A stretch of 64,000 bases of DNA from Rhodohalobacter mucosus (GCF_003150675.1 NZ_QGGB01000002.1:248001-312000), one strand, 5' to 3'. Numbered from the stretch's first letter, positions 43,532-51,555 are shown. Notes: generated by a model from the letters alone, not told the origin. Numbers and translations: made by a program.

Positions 43532-44095
43532 TTAGCCCAGAATAATCGGGTAGATGAAATAGGTCATCAGCAATCCGCCGATAAAGAAACCGATCACTGC
43601 GATCAGGGAGGCGAGCTGAAGGTCAGACAGGCCCGAAATGGCGTGTCCGGAGGTACATCCTCCCGCGTATCGTGCGCCGAATCCAACCAGGAATCCGCCC
43701 AGCACCAGTACAGTCAGCCCTACACCCGTTCCCAGCATCTCCCAGGCAAAAAGGTCATTAGGCACCAGGCCCCCGAAATCCTGTATTCCAAGCGCCTGCA
43801 GATCGCTGATCGTGCTCATGGAGAGAGCGATTGGCTCGGGGTTTTCAAATATATATCCACCGAGAAAACCTCCCAGTACGGACCCAACCAGAAACGTCAG
43901 GTTCCATTTGCCGGCTGTTTTCCAGTCGTAATTGAAAAACTCCACGTTCCCGAAGTTGCACGCGGCGCAGACGTGACGCAGGTTTGCTGACACGCCAAAC
44001 ATTTTACCGCCCAGCAGCAGAAGAATCGGTACGGTTAGTCCGATAATCGGACCGGCCACGTACCAGGGCCAGGGTTCATATAGAAAGTCAAACAT
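43532..44095 (-). CDS. YeeE/YedE-family sulfur transport membrane protein
   Basis: A 187-residue membrane protein with about five hydrophobic segments. It has the YeeE signature GFGARYAGGCTSGHAISGL with its conserved Cys, plus a CAACNFGN cysteine pair near residue 43. It forms the first half of the split YeeE/YedE system, with the DUF6691-type gene following 34 bp later. A GntR-type palindrome (44152-44167) lies 57 bp before its ATG, so this is probably the first gene of a regulated transcript running into the persulfide dioxygenase and anion transporters. Confidence 0.92.
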   Translation of the reverse strand: MFDFLYEPWPWYVAGPIIGLTVPILLLLGGKMFGVSANLRHVCAACNFGNVEFFNYDWKTAGKWNLTFLVGSVLGGFLGGYIFENPEPIALSMSTISDLQALGIQDFGGLVPNDLFAWEMLGTGVGLTVLVLGGFLVGFGARYAGGCTSGHAISGLSDLQLASLIAVIGFFIGGLLMTYFIYPIILG

Positions 44096-44151
44096 GGTAT
44101 TGCTTCAGTTGATTTTTTAATTGTTTCATCAAATATAGACAACTTGACACT

Positions 44152-44167
44152 ACTTGTCAATACAAGT
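44152..44167. promoter_or_regulatory. Predicted GntR operator, yeeE promoter
   Basis: ACTTGT-CAAT-ACAAGT is a perfect 6+6 inverted repeat. It matches the site at 45526-45541 (there ACTTGT-TAAT-ACATGT on the minus strand), with further agreement in the flanking T and TA bases. It is embedded in a wider repeat, ACAACTTG (44139-44146) / CAAGTTGT (44163-44170). The position upstream of yeeE fits an operator. Confidence 0.65.
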
Positions 44168-44220
44168 TGTATTTTTTGGTTTGTCCACCTCATTCGGCGA
44201 TATAAACGAACATGAGTTTG

Positions 44221-45480
44221 CTATGCCCTGCCCCTCAGCATTCCGTACCAGTACATTTTGGGAAGCAGGTCTTTTTTCATGTGATACATGCTCCATCTTT
44301 CTTTGGCCTGGTTGATCGGAAATGAAGGTGTCATATTATTGTCATAATCAAATTCCGCCAGAATCAGTTTATTAAAGCCTGTGATAAGTGGACAGGAGCC
44401 GTAACCGTCATATCTAAGTGACGGATCAATTTCACCCTTTTGGATCAGCGAGACCAGATTTCCTGTAACCACCTTCGATTGCTTTCGTACTGCGGCTCCG
44501 GTTTTTGCATTGGGCGTGCTTCCGGCGTCTCCCAGGCTGAAGATATTGGGATAGCGATTATGCTGAAGCGAATACTTATCAACATCCACCCATCCTTCAG
44601 CGTCTGCAATGGGGCTCTTCTTGATAAATTCAGGCGCACTCATTGGCGGCGTTACATGAATCATATCAAAAGAAATCTCCTTTTCATCCACCGGCTTACC
44701 GTCTTTCAGAATGTCATAAACGGCTATTTTTTCATCCGCTTTAATCTCCTTCAGATTGTGTGTGAAATGTGTGGTTATACCGTACCGTTTAAGCACCGGC
44801 TGCAATGCTTCAGCTATCTCCGTAACCCCGAAAATCACCGTTCCTGCTGTTGTAAACCGCACATCAATATCATTAAGAATGCCTGCCTTTTTCCAGGTAT
44901 CGCTCGCCAGATACATAATTTTCTGTGGAGCACCACCGCACTTGAACTTGGTTCCCGGTTGGGTAAAAAGTGCCGTTCCGCTCTTTGTGTTGTCAATACA
45001 CTCTTTCACATAGTTTAGATTTCTGTAGGAGTAGATGCTGCAAATCTGGTTGCTGCCAAGCCCTTCCGCGAGGCCGGGAATGGCGTCCCAGTCAACCTGG
45101 ATACCAGGTGCAACAATCAGGTAGTCGTAGGAGTACTGCGCGCCTGATCCCGTGATGACGATGTTTCGTTCCGGCTCAAATGCAGTTGCATAATCCCTTA
45201 TCCAGGCGGTTTTATCGGGGATCACCTGCTCCATTGGTTTTTGAGAGTTTTCTTTCCCGATCACTCCTGCTCCCGAAAACGTCCACATCGGCTGATAATA
45301 ATGTGTTTCTGATGGTTCCATGATCGCAATGTCAGGGTGCTTCAGCTTTTTGTGCAGCTGGGCAGCAACGGTTATCCCCGCCGAGCCGCCGCCGATAATC
45401 AGAAACTGATGGTGTGCAGCAAATGGTTTTGCGTCTTCTGAATCTACTTGTTTTCCTAAAATCGTTGTTAAATTTGCCAT
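44221..45480 (-). CDS. sqr: Sulfide:quinone oxidoreductase
   Basis: A 419-residue FAD protein. FLIIGGGSAGITVAAQL (residues about 26-42) binds FAD. Cys181 in KFKCGGAPQK and a second Cys near 365 (GYGSCPLITG) correspond to the redox pair of type II (SQRDL-like) enzymes; Cys147 and Cys161 are also present. FSLGDAGSTPNAKTGAAVRKQ is the C-terminal FAD-binding element. It oxidises sulfide, passing electrons to quinone and sulfur to a thiol as persulfide, which is the substrate of the dioxygenase fusion in this block. Divergent from gntR, with a shared palindrome between them. Confidence 0.93.
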   Translation of the reverse strand: MANLTTILGKQVDSEDAKPFAAHHQFLIIGGGSAGITVAAQLHKKLKHPDIAIMEPSETHYYQPMWTFSGAGVIGKENSQKPMEQVIPDKTAWIRDYATAFEPERNIVITGSGAQYSYDYLIVAPGIQVDWDAIPGLAEGLGSNQICSIYSYRNLNYVKECIDNTKSGTALFTQPGTKFKCGGAPQKIMYLASDTWKKAGILNDIDVRFTTAGTVIFGVTEIAEALQPVLKRYGITTHFTHNLKEIKADEKIAVYDILKDGKPVDEKEISFDMIHVTPPMSAPEFIKKSPIADAEGWVDVDKYSLQHNRYPNIFSLGDAGSTPNAKTGAAVRKQSKVVTGNLVSLIQKGEIDPSLRYDGYGSCPLITGFNKLILAEFDYDNNMTPSFPINQAKERWSMYHMKKDLLPKMYWYGMLRGRA

Positions 45481-45525
45481 GGCAGTATGGATTGGTTATG
45501 GACTACATAAAATGTACAATTAATT

Positions 45526-45541
45526 ACATGTATTAACAAGT
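45526..45541. promoter_or_regulatory. Predicted GntR operator, sqr/gntR divergent region
   Basis: On the plus strand ACATGT-ATTA-ACAAGT, the same pattern as 44152-44167 with one arm mismatch. It lies 46 bp before the sqr ATG and 33 bp before the gntR ATG, where a repressor could control both, including its own gene. Confidence 0.65.
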
Positions 45542-45573
45542 ATTGATGATTTGATTCGAATTCTCTATTTTGG

Positions 45574-46374
45574 ATGAAAAAAGATGACATGCTGAAAAAA
45601 GGAGTACCACGCCACAGTCAGATATCCCAGTGGATTCGCAGCCAGATTGAGGAGGGTGTATTTGAGCCGGAAGAGAAACTGCCATCTGAAAACGAACTGG
45701 CAAAAAAATTTGATGTAAGCCGCGTCACCATCCGCAGAGCGCTTCAGTCGCTTGAAAGCGACGAGGTGATCTACAGATGCCAAGGGCTTGGTTCTTTTGT
45801 CAGCGACAAGCGTACTCCGCACAACCTCGTGCGCCTTACCGATTTTAATGAAGACATGGCAAAGGCAGGGCTGAAAGCTTCATCAAAAGTTCATGAATTT
45901 CGCGTAATTGAAGCTCCCTCCTGGCTGCTTGCCCCGCTTCAGATAGAGAAGGGCACCAAAGTAATGCAGATCGACCGCCTCAGGCTGGGCGACGGTGACC
46001 CTGTTGCATTCGATAGTACATGGCTCCCCATTCTTTACGGCCAGCTTCTGTCTGATGAAAAGCTGCGCAAATCAACCATTTATAAAATATTGGAAGAGGA
46101 GTATGATATTGAGGTGATCCGCGGAACCTATCGCTTTTCTGCAGATATTGCCGATGAAGTACTCTCAAAAGAGCTGAATATTGAAGCCGGCTCACCGCTA
46201 CTGGTGATAGAGCGGTCTACATTTACCATGGGCAATAAGCCGGTCTATTTTCAGCGCCGCTACTACAGAACAGACAAGGTGATGTATGAAATGACCCTTG
46301 AACGATCTCAGGGTGCTGAAGGGAGCTTTGAAAACATGCCCCTTAAAGAGTTTGTACCTGTTTTTAATCCTTAA
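45574..46374 (+). CDS. GntR/HutC-family transcriptional regulator (UTRA domain)
   Basis: A 266-residue regulator. The N-terminal winged helix (about 12-78) has the GntR signature KLPSENELAKKFDVSRVTIR, followed by GLGSFVSD. A UTRA ligand-binding domain spans about 95-245 (GTKVMQIDRLRLGDGDPVAF, PLLVIERSTF, PVYFQRRYYRTDK). It begins the plus-strand operon with the DsrE-like, DUF2892 and FAD-oxidoreductase genes and diverges from sqr. Two matching palindromes in the sqr/gntR and yeeE promoters make it the likely regulator of sulfide oxidation here. The inducing ligand is unknown; the role is inferred from position. Confidence 0.9.
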   Translation: MKKDDMLKKGVPRHSQISQWIRSQIEEGVFEPEEKLPSENELAKKFDVSRVTIRRALQSLESDEVIYRCQGLGSFVSDKRTPHNLVRLTDFNEDMAKAGLKASSKVHEFRVIEAPSWLLAPLQIEKGTKVMQIDRLRLGDGDPVAFDSTWLPILYGQLLSDEKLRKSTIYKILEEEYDIEVIRGTYRFSADIADEVLSKELNIEAGSPLLVIERSTFTMGNKPVYFQRRYYRTDKVMYEMTLERSQGAEGSFENMPLKEFVPVFNP

Positions 46375-46387
46375 AAATAATATTACT

Positions 46388-46807
46388 ATGAAACTCATTC
46401 TTCTTCTTTTTGCACTTACAGCCAATTTCATACCTCAAATTGACAGATCCGATTCAGGACTCTTCGTTGTTGTTACCTCAGCCGATGCGGAAACCCAGAT
46501 GATGGCGATGGTACTTGCCACGCAATCCATCAATCAGGATGTAAACGTGCGCATTCTCTTATGCAGCGAAGCCGGTGAACTGGCTGTCAAAAACAGTGAA
46601 TCACCCATGTTCGCCCCTCCAAACCGTTCTCCCAAACAGCTTCTGTCCGGCCTGATTGAGCGCGGGGCCGTTGTGGAAGTTTGCGGTATTTTTCTGCCTA
46701 ACCGGGAGTACACCAGCGAAGATCTTATAGACGGTGTGGGCACCGCCAGTCCCCCGGAAGTTGCAGAGTATATGCGGGGTGAAGGAATCAGATACTTTAC
46801 ATTTTGA
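46388..46807 (+). CDS. DsrE/DsrF-like sulfur-relay protein
   Basis: About 139 residues from the ATG at 46388, 13 bp after the gntR stop codon; a longer frame inside gntR is ignored. A hydrophobic N-terminus (MKLILLLFALTANFI) suggests export or a membrane anchor. FVVVTSADAETQMMAMVLA is the usual start of the DsrE fold, and Cys residues in ILLCSEAG and VEVCGIF (the latter at the position of the DsrE-type active Cys) could carry sulfur. It is second in the operon, consistent with handling of persulfide sulfur. Confidence 0.8.
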   Translation: MKLILLLFALTANFIPQIDRSDSGLFVVVTSADAETQMMAMVLATQSINQDVNVRILLCSEAGELAVKNSESPMFAPPNRSPKQLLSGLIERGAVVEVCGIFLPNREYTSEDLIDGVGTASPPEVAEYMRGEGIRYFTF

Positions 46808-46813
46808 TCTGCC

Positions 46814-46915
46814 ATGCTTGAAAATCAACCAAACTGGGTAAAACTTGTATTAGTCTGCCTGATATGCCTTCTTATATTCAGCGCTATCGGGCTGATCATC
46901 AGTTATCTCACTTAA
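46814..46915 (+). CDS. Small membrane peptide (33 aa)
   Basis: An ORF of 33 residues: a short polar start (MLENQPNWVK), then one hydrophobic segment (LVLVCLICLLIFSAIGLIIS) with two cysteines. It fills the gap between the DsrE-like gene (7 bp upstream) and the DUF2892 gene (22 bp downstream) in the same direction. Tight packing and a clear transmembrane helix support translation; no family is recognised. Confidence 0.55.
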   Translation: MLENQPNWVKLVLVCLICLLIFSAIGLIISYLT

Positions 46916-46937
46916 CCCTAACCAAGCACTGACCGTG

Positions 46938-47150
46938 ATGAAAAAAAACATGGGCAACCTCGACCGAACCCTCAGAGTCATGGTAGCAATTGTTATTGCC
47001 ATTCTCTATTTCACAGGAACCATCTCAGGAACCCTTGCAATTATTCTGGGTGTCGTATCGGTGGCTTTTATACTGACCAGCATGGTGGGCACCTGTCCCG
47101 TCTATCTTCCTTTTGGCCTTTCTACCGTCAAAAATGACCGTTCTGATTAG
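46938..47150 (+). CDS. DUF2892 (YgaP-like) inner-membrane protein
   Basis: A 70-residue protein starting MKKNMGNLDRTLRVMVAIVI; a GTG directly upstream is an alternative start. Two transmembrane helices are separated by a turn, with the conserved end GTCPVYLPFGL containing the family Cys. Such modules are fused to rhodaneses in YgaP and occur beside sulfur genes. It may help dispose of or export sulfur species at the membrane. It lies in the gntR operon, 5 bp before the FAD oxidoreductase gene. Confidence 0.88.
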   Translation: MKKNMGNLDRTLRVMVAIVIAILYFTGTISGTLAIILGVVSVAFILTSMVGTCPVYLPFGLSTVKNDRSD

Positions 47151-47155
47151 TCATC

Positions 47156-48283
47156 ATGACTGACTACCCCCGTAAAAAACTGATCATTGCAGGCGGGGGA
47201 CATGCATCGCTGCCGTTAATTAAAATGGGGCGGTACTGGAAGGGGAAAAACCTGTCTGTCACTCTGGTATCTGCTGAAAATTACCTTGTGTATTCCGGCG
47301 CCCTTCCCCAGTACCTGGGCGGCTTTTACAAATGGGAGGAGACAGCCATCAATCTCGAAGAGCTCTGCAGCCGATATGGTGTGGAGTTTATCAGGGCACG
47401 GGTGGGTTCAGTGAACCGCCAAAAAAACACTATCGGGATTGATGCGGGTAATGAACTTTCGTTTGATTATCTGCTGATTAACGTAGGTGTAAAAACGTCG
47501 GGTTACTCAAGCGGTGATAAGATCTACCCCGTAAAACCGATGTCTGCACTGATTGACCTCAAAAAAAAGCTTGAATCCGGCGACTGCAGAAAACTGATGA
47601 TTCTTGGCGGGGGAGCTGCCGGAACGGAGATTGCCCTGAACCTGTCGCATCCAAACTGCACGTATCGCCCTGCTATTACGATTATTGAAAAAGAGAATAG
47701 CCTGCTGAGCGGTTTTCCTCAAAAGGCATCTATCAATGCGGAGCACATCCTGAGAAACCGCGGCGTTGAGGTTCTTACAGGGAATACATTCAAAAAAAGT
47801 GACACAGAACCATTTGATGCGGTAATTATGGCAACCGGAAATGAGCCGGAGAGCGTGAATATCAGCCATAATTTTAAAACGGGGTCCGGCAACCGGCTTC
47901 TTACTGACAGAACATTGCTGGTTACGGGATCAGACTGCATTTTTGCAGCCGGTGACACCGCTGATGTTGACGGTGCGGACTTCTCACAGATTGGCGTACA
48001 TGCAGTGAAACAGGGAAAAACACTCCGCGCCAACATTGAGTCGCTGCTTGACCGAAAACCGCTGAACAAATACTCTCCGTACTCTATTAATCCGCTTATT
48101 ATTTCGGATGGCCCCGATCGCGCAATTTTCACTGCGGCTGGTCTTTCCGTAACGGGTCGTGCGCCGGCAGTAATGAAATATGTACTCGACATGAAATGGC
48201 TCGAAAAATATACAATGGAACCGGAAAACCGCCGCCCTGTCTACATGCTCTTAAAAGACGGTATGGACAGATCCTCCGATTGA
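47156..48283 (+). CDS. FAD-dependent pyridine nucleotide-disulfide oxidoreductase (NDH-2/SQR-like)
   Basis: A 375-residue flavoprotein. KLIIAGGGHASLPLI (about 8-22) binds FAD, KLMILGGGAAGTEIAL (about 145-160) binds NAD(P)H or a second nucleotide, and IFAAGDTADVDG (about 262) is the C-terminal FAD motif. It resembles the NDH-like half of selenide dikinase fusions and membrane-associated NADH:quinone or sulfide oxidoreductases. It ends the gntR operon, so it probably acts in sulfur metabolism, but the electron donor and acceptor cannot be read from the sequence. Confidence 0.88.
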   Translation: MTDYPRKKLIIAGGGHASLPLIKMGRYWKGKNLSVTLVSAENYLVYSGALPQYLGGFYKWEETAINLEELCSRYGVEFIRARVGSVNRQKNTIGIDAGNELSFDYLLINVGVKTSGYSSGDKIYPVKPMSALIDLKKKLESGDCRKLMILGGGAAGTEIALNLSHPNCTYRPAITIIEKENSLLSGFPQKASINAEHILRNRGVEVLTGNTFKKSDTEPFDAVIMATGNEPESVNISHNFKTGSGNRLLTDRTLLVTGSDCIFAAGDTADVDGADFSQIGVHAVKQGKTLRANIESLLDRKPLNKYSPYSINPLIISDGPDRAIFTAAGLSVTGRAPAVMKYVLDMKWLEKYTMEPENRRPVYMLLKDGMDRSSD

Positions 48284-48300
48284 CGGTTTAACCTTTGAAT

Positions 48301-48330
48301 ACCCGCCTCATAAATCTCTTTTTGGCGGGT
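48301..48330. terminator. Stem-loop after gntR operon
   Basis: A 7-bp perfect stem, ACCCGCC / GGCGGGT, with a 16-nt loop begins 17 bp after the operon's last stop codon. No T tract follows, so it is a weak or factor-dependent terminator at best. Confidence 0.5.
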
Positions 48331-48411
48331 TACTGGCACATTGCTCCCCGATGGAGAATACGCTATCTTTGAAAGCCAAACGATTATTCACCATTTTAAT
48401 CAAACAAAACG

Positions 48412-48732
48412 ATGCAAATTTCCACTATTTATTTCCTGATGGGCAACCCGGAGGGCGGCGGTGACGGTGCCATCATTAATCTGCTTTTTCTTGGAGCCCT
48501 CTTTTTTGTCTTTTACTTCTTCATCATTCGTCCGCAGAGCAAGCGTCAGAAAGAGGTGCAGAAGAAAGTGAGCGAAATGAAAAAGGGAGACAAGGCAGTT
48601 ACCTCCGGCGGCATGATCGGTATTGTGAACACCATAGACGAAGAGACTGTTCTACTGGAGATCGACAGCGGCGTCAAAGCCCGTTTTCAGAAAGGGTCCA
48701 TTACGGATGTAAATCCCGGAAAGAACAAGTGA
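48412..48732 (+). CDS. yajC: Preprotein translocase subunit YajC
   Basis: A 106-residue accessory subunit of the Sec translocon that works with SecDF. One N-terminal transmembrane helix (about 22-40) is followed by the family signature FFIIRPQSKRQKE and a soluble domain with KKGDKAVTSGGMIGIV and ETVLLEIDSGVKARFQKGSI. Length and order are typical. No secD or secF lies beside it. A GAACACACCCCT-family repeat separates it from ribBA. Confidence 0.95.
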   Translation: MQISTIYFLMGNPEGGGDGAIINLLFLGALFFVFYFFIIRPQSKRQKEVQKKVSEMKKGDKAVTSGGMIGIVNTIDEETVLLEIDSGVKARFQKGSITDVNPGKNK

Positions 48733-48806
48733 GGGATTGATGAATGATCATTCATTATTGATTAATTGAATTTGTCTGAGTATCAATTTCCCGTTTAATC
48801 ATAGTC

Positions 48807-48843
48807 GAACACACCCCTAAATCCCCTCTCGAGAGGGGACTTT
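48807..48843. repeat. GAACACACCCCT-family palindromic repeat
   Basis: GAACACACCCCTAAAT followed by the perfect palindrome CCCCTCTCGAGAGGGG and ACTTT. It lies between yajC and ribBA. Confidence 0.8.
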
Positions 48844-48867
48844 AGAATTTTCCCTCTACATAAATCC

Positions 48868-50091
48868 ATGCCAATAACTCCATTCCATAGCATTCCCGAC
48901 GCCATTGAGGACATCCGTGCGGGTAAGATGATCATCGTAGTGGACGATGAAGACCGGGAAAATGAGGGGGATTTTCTGATGGCGGCCGATAAGGTATCGC
49001 CTGAGGCTGTCAATATCATGGTAAAGCACGGACGCGGATTGGTGTGTGTTCCTATCACAAGGCACCGAGCCCACGAGCTGAACCTGGACTATATGGTTAC
49101 CGAGGGAGCTGATCCCGATGAAGCAGCTTTCACCATCTCGGTTGATCACAAAAAGCTTACGACCACCGGCATTTCCGCACCCGACAGGGCCAACACGATC
49201 AGGGAGCTGATCAACCCAAAGGCGAGCCCCACCGATTTTCGTCGTCCGGGACATGTATTTCCACTGATTGGCGTGGATGGCGGGGTTTTGCGCCGCGCCG
49301 GTCATACAGAAGCAGCCATAGACCTTGCCCGGCTTGCCGGAAGTGCGCCGGCTGGAATCATCTGTGAAATCATGCATGATGACGGAGAAATGGCCCGCCT
49401 GCCCGAACTAATCGGACTCTCACGGAAGTTCGACTTGAAGCTCATCACGATCAAGGACCTCATTGCATACCGGATGAAGCATGAGTCTCTCGTTAAAAAT
49501 GTGATGAGCGTGGATATGCCCACCATTTACGGTGATTTCATGCTGCATGTATTTGAGGAGAAACTTACAGGTGAAAATCATCTTGCATTCACAAAAGGTG
49601 AATGGACTGAAGAGGATTCGGTTCTGACCCGGGTGCACGCAGCCAACATGCTCGCAGACATTTTTGGCAGCAAAAGAAGCGACAAAACCGGCCTCCTGCA
49701 TCAGAGCTTCCGGATGATTGAAAAAGAGGACCGCGGCGTTGTTCTATACATGGATCAGATGAGCCATGAGCGCAATATTGTTGACCAGATCCGCGCCATG
49801 AAACTCCAGGAAGAGGGCCACACAAAAGATGAGATCCGCCAGAAACTGGGCGCCAAGATGGACTCCAGGGATTATGGCGTGGGCGCACAAATTCTCCACT
49901 CTTTGGGCATCCGCAAACTGAGGCTTCTTACCAATAACCCTGTAAAGCGGGTTGGTCTCAACAGTTTCGGGCTTGAAATGGTAGAAGAGGTATCAATCCC
50001 GGTTGATCATATCGACACAGATCATCCCGACGAAAAACTGGACAAACCGGTTAAGAAAGAGGGCTTTTTGAAGCGCTTGATGCTGGAGTGA
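48868..50091 (+). CDS. ribBA: RibBA: DHBP synthase with a degenerate GTP cyclohydrolase II half
   Basis: A 407-residue fusion. The N-terminal 3,4-dihydroxy-2-butanone-4-phosphate synthase (about 1-200) is complete: VVDDEDRENEGD for Mg2+ and substrate, TTTGISAPDRA, and HTEAAIDLARLAG. It makes the four-carbon riboflavin precursor from ribulose 5-phosphate. The C-terminal half aligns with GTP cyclohydrolase II, including the end SRDYGVGAQIL and LRLLTNNP. However, the zinc site SECLTGD...RCDCG is replaced by HAANMLAD...KRSDKTG, so all three cysteines are lost, and the RQEGRGIGL-type loop reads MDQMSHERNI. This half is probably not a GTP cyclohydrolase, so another enzyme should start riboflavin synthesis. 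Confidence 0.9.
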   Translation: MPITPFHSIPDAIEDIRAGKMIIVVDDEDRENEGDFLMAADKVSPEAVNIMVKHGRGLVCVPITRHRAHELNLDYMVTEGADPDEAAFTISVDHKKLTTTGISAPDRANTIRELINPKASPTDFRRPGHVFPLIGVDGGVLRRAGHTEAAIDLARLAGSAPAGIICEIMHDDGEMARLPELIGLSRKFDLKLITIKDLIAYRMKHESLVKNVMSVDMPTIYGDFMLHVFEEKLTGENHLAFTKGEWTEEDSVLTRVHAANMLADIFGSKRSDKTGLLHQSFRMIEKEDRGVVLYMDQMSHERNIVDQIRAMKLQEEGHTKDEIRQKLGAKMDSRDYGVGAQILHSLGIRKLRLLTNNPVKRVGLNSFGLEMVEEVSIPVDHIDTDHPDEKLDKPVKKEGFLKRLMLE

Positions 50092-50238
50092 GGAATGGGA
50101 GTTTTGAGTGTTTAGTTTTGGGTTTTGAGTTGGAAATACCAATGACCCAATCCCAAATTCCAAATTTAAAACCAGTGCTATTTTAATCAGCCCGTCTCAC
50201 GTCTGCCTTTTGCCTTTTGCTTTCTAAGAAATTTTAAG

Positions 50239-51117
50239 TCAAATTCCCTGCGAAAAAACGATGGTGCGCCTGCCAGAAACGATGATTCTGCGCTCAAGAT
50301 GCGCTTTGACCGCCCTTGACAGAACAATCCTTTCAATATCCCTTCCAATCTGCTTTAAGCTTTTTGGCTCCATTTCGTGATTTACGCGTTCCACGTCCTG
50401 TTCGATGATTGGACCTTCATCCAGATCTTCCGTCGCATAATGCGCAGTGGCTCCAATCATTTTTACTCCGCGCTGATGAGCCCGTTCATATGGATTTCCA
50501 CCCTGAAATGCCGGCAAAAAAGCATGATGTATATTGATGATTCGCTCTTCATACTCGTCCACAAACTGGGGCGATAGCACCTGCATGTATCTGGCGAGTA
50601 CAACCAGATCGATGTGATGCCTTTTTAGTATTTGTCTTATTTGTGCCTCTTGTGAAGTCTTATCACCGTTTTTAATTGGCAGACAGTGAAAGGGTACACG
50701 AAACTGATCCGCAACTGATTCAAGGTCGGGATGATTGCTTATGATCACTGGAATTTCGCAGTCCATCTCATTTTCTTTCCATCTCAGAAGCAAATCGTAA
50801 AGACAGTGAGATGTTTTAGAAACCAGTATCGCCATCTTCTGCACTGCATCAGAGTAATGTACTGACCATTGCAGCCCGAAATGGTTTCCGAATTCATCAA
50901 ACTCCTTCTCCAGCTGTTTCCTGGTAATCGTAAGGTCGTTGAGTACAACCTGCAGACGCATATAATAATGGCCGTTCAGTAGATCAGTATACTGCTGGCA
51001 ACTCAGAATGTTAAAGTCTCTCTCATAAAAAAAGCTGCTTATCGAGGCCACAAGCCCCTTTTTGTCAGGGCATTGTATCAAAAAAGTAATGGTATGCCCG
51101 TTTCTTCCTGTTCCCAT
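50239..51117 (-). CDS. purU: Formyltetrahydrofolate deformylase
   Basis: About 292 residues from the ATG at 51117; a TTG at 51153 would add 12. An N-terminal ACT domain (about 5-80; TITFLIQCPDKKGLVASISS) senses metabolites. The C-terminal formyltransferase-like hydrolase has MAILVSKTSHCLYDLLLRW, VVLARYMQVLSP, the catalytic NIHHAFLPAFQGGNPYERA, and IGATAHYATEDLDEGPII with the catalytic Asp. It hydrolyses 10-formyl-THF to THF and formate, balancing one-carbon pools for purine synthesis. Single-gene unit. Confidence 0.94.
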   Translation of the reverse strand: MGTGRNGHTITFLIQCPDKKGLVASISSFFYERDFNILSCQQYTDLLNGHYYMRLQVVLNDLTITRKQLEKEFDEFGNHFGLQWSVHYSDAVQKMAILVSKTSHCLYDLLLRWKENEMDCEIPVIISNHPDLESVADQFRVPFHCLPIKNGDKTSQEAQIRQILKRHHIDLVVLARYMQVLSPQFVDEYEERIINIHHAFLPAFQGGNPYERAHQRGVKMIGATAHYATEDLDEGPIIEQDVERVNHEMEPKSLKQIGRDIERIVLSRAVKAHLERRIIVSGRRTIVFSQGI

Positions 51118-51378
51118 CTTAACTCTGTTTTTTTCTTTAGGAATTGCATACAAGCTATTAAAAACAAGTACCGTACAAAATTAAGGGTTGCTAATGCAAT
51201 GGGGGAGACGGAAGACGGAATTTCAATGATCCAATCACAAATTCCAATCAATACCCCTAATCAGATTTTTCTCGCACAAGGGGGATCCCTGCGTGGCAGA
51301 GTTGCGCCACATAGTGATTTTTTCAGAGCTGAGTATCCTTCTGAGTTGTCCTTATTTTGTTAAAGGGAACGCTTGAAA

Positions 51379-51439
51379 TTTCCCTCTGGAGAGGGGAAAC
51401 GTGCAGTGAGCGTTTAGCGAACCAACGAGGGGTGTGTTC
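51379..51439. repeat. GAACACACCCCT-family palindromic repeat
   Basis: Palindrome TTTCCCTCTGGAGAGGGGAAA (one mismatch), then GAGCGTTTAGCGAAC and AGGGGTGTGTTC. Same module order as 31665-31723 and 42958-43014. Confidence 0.8.
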
Positions 51440-51485
51440 GGGTTTTGATACAAATCATGAATGTTTTTTGGTGTACAGGCTTCAC

Positions 51486-51523
51486 GAAACACAACCCTAA
51501 ATCCCCTCTCCAGAGGGGACTTT
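51486..51523. repeat. GAACACACCCCT-family repeat, short copy
   Basis: GAAACACAACCCTAAAT and palindrome CCCCTCTCCAGAGGGG followed by ACTTTT. It faces the copy at 51379-51439 in opposite orientation, and lies just downstream of lspA. Confidence 0.75.
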
Positions 51524-51555
51524 TCACTTTTGCCTTCTGCCCTCTGCCTTCTCCC

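Larger units (their letters stand above)
51118..51555. other. Intergenic region with two palindromic repeats
   Basis: No gene is supported. Two GAACACACCCCT-family copies (51379-51439 and 51486-51523) and low-complexity words such as AATGATCCAATCACAAATTCC are present. The latter resemble a stretch at about 50140-50165. Confidence 0.6.

Noticed and set aside
44440-45018. 192-residue plus-strand ORF inside sqr
   Set aside because: Antisense shadow of a well-defined SQR gene; no domain features.
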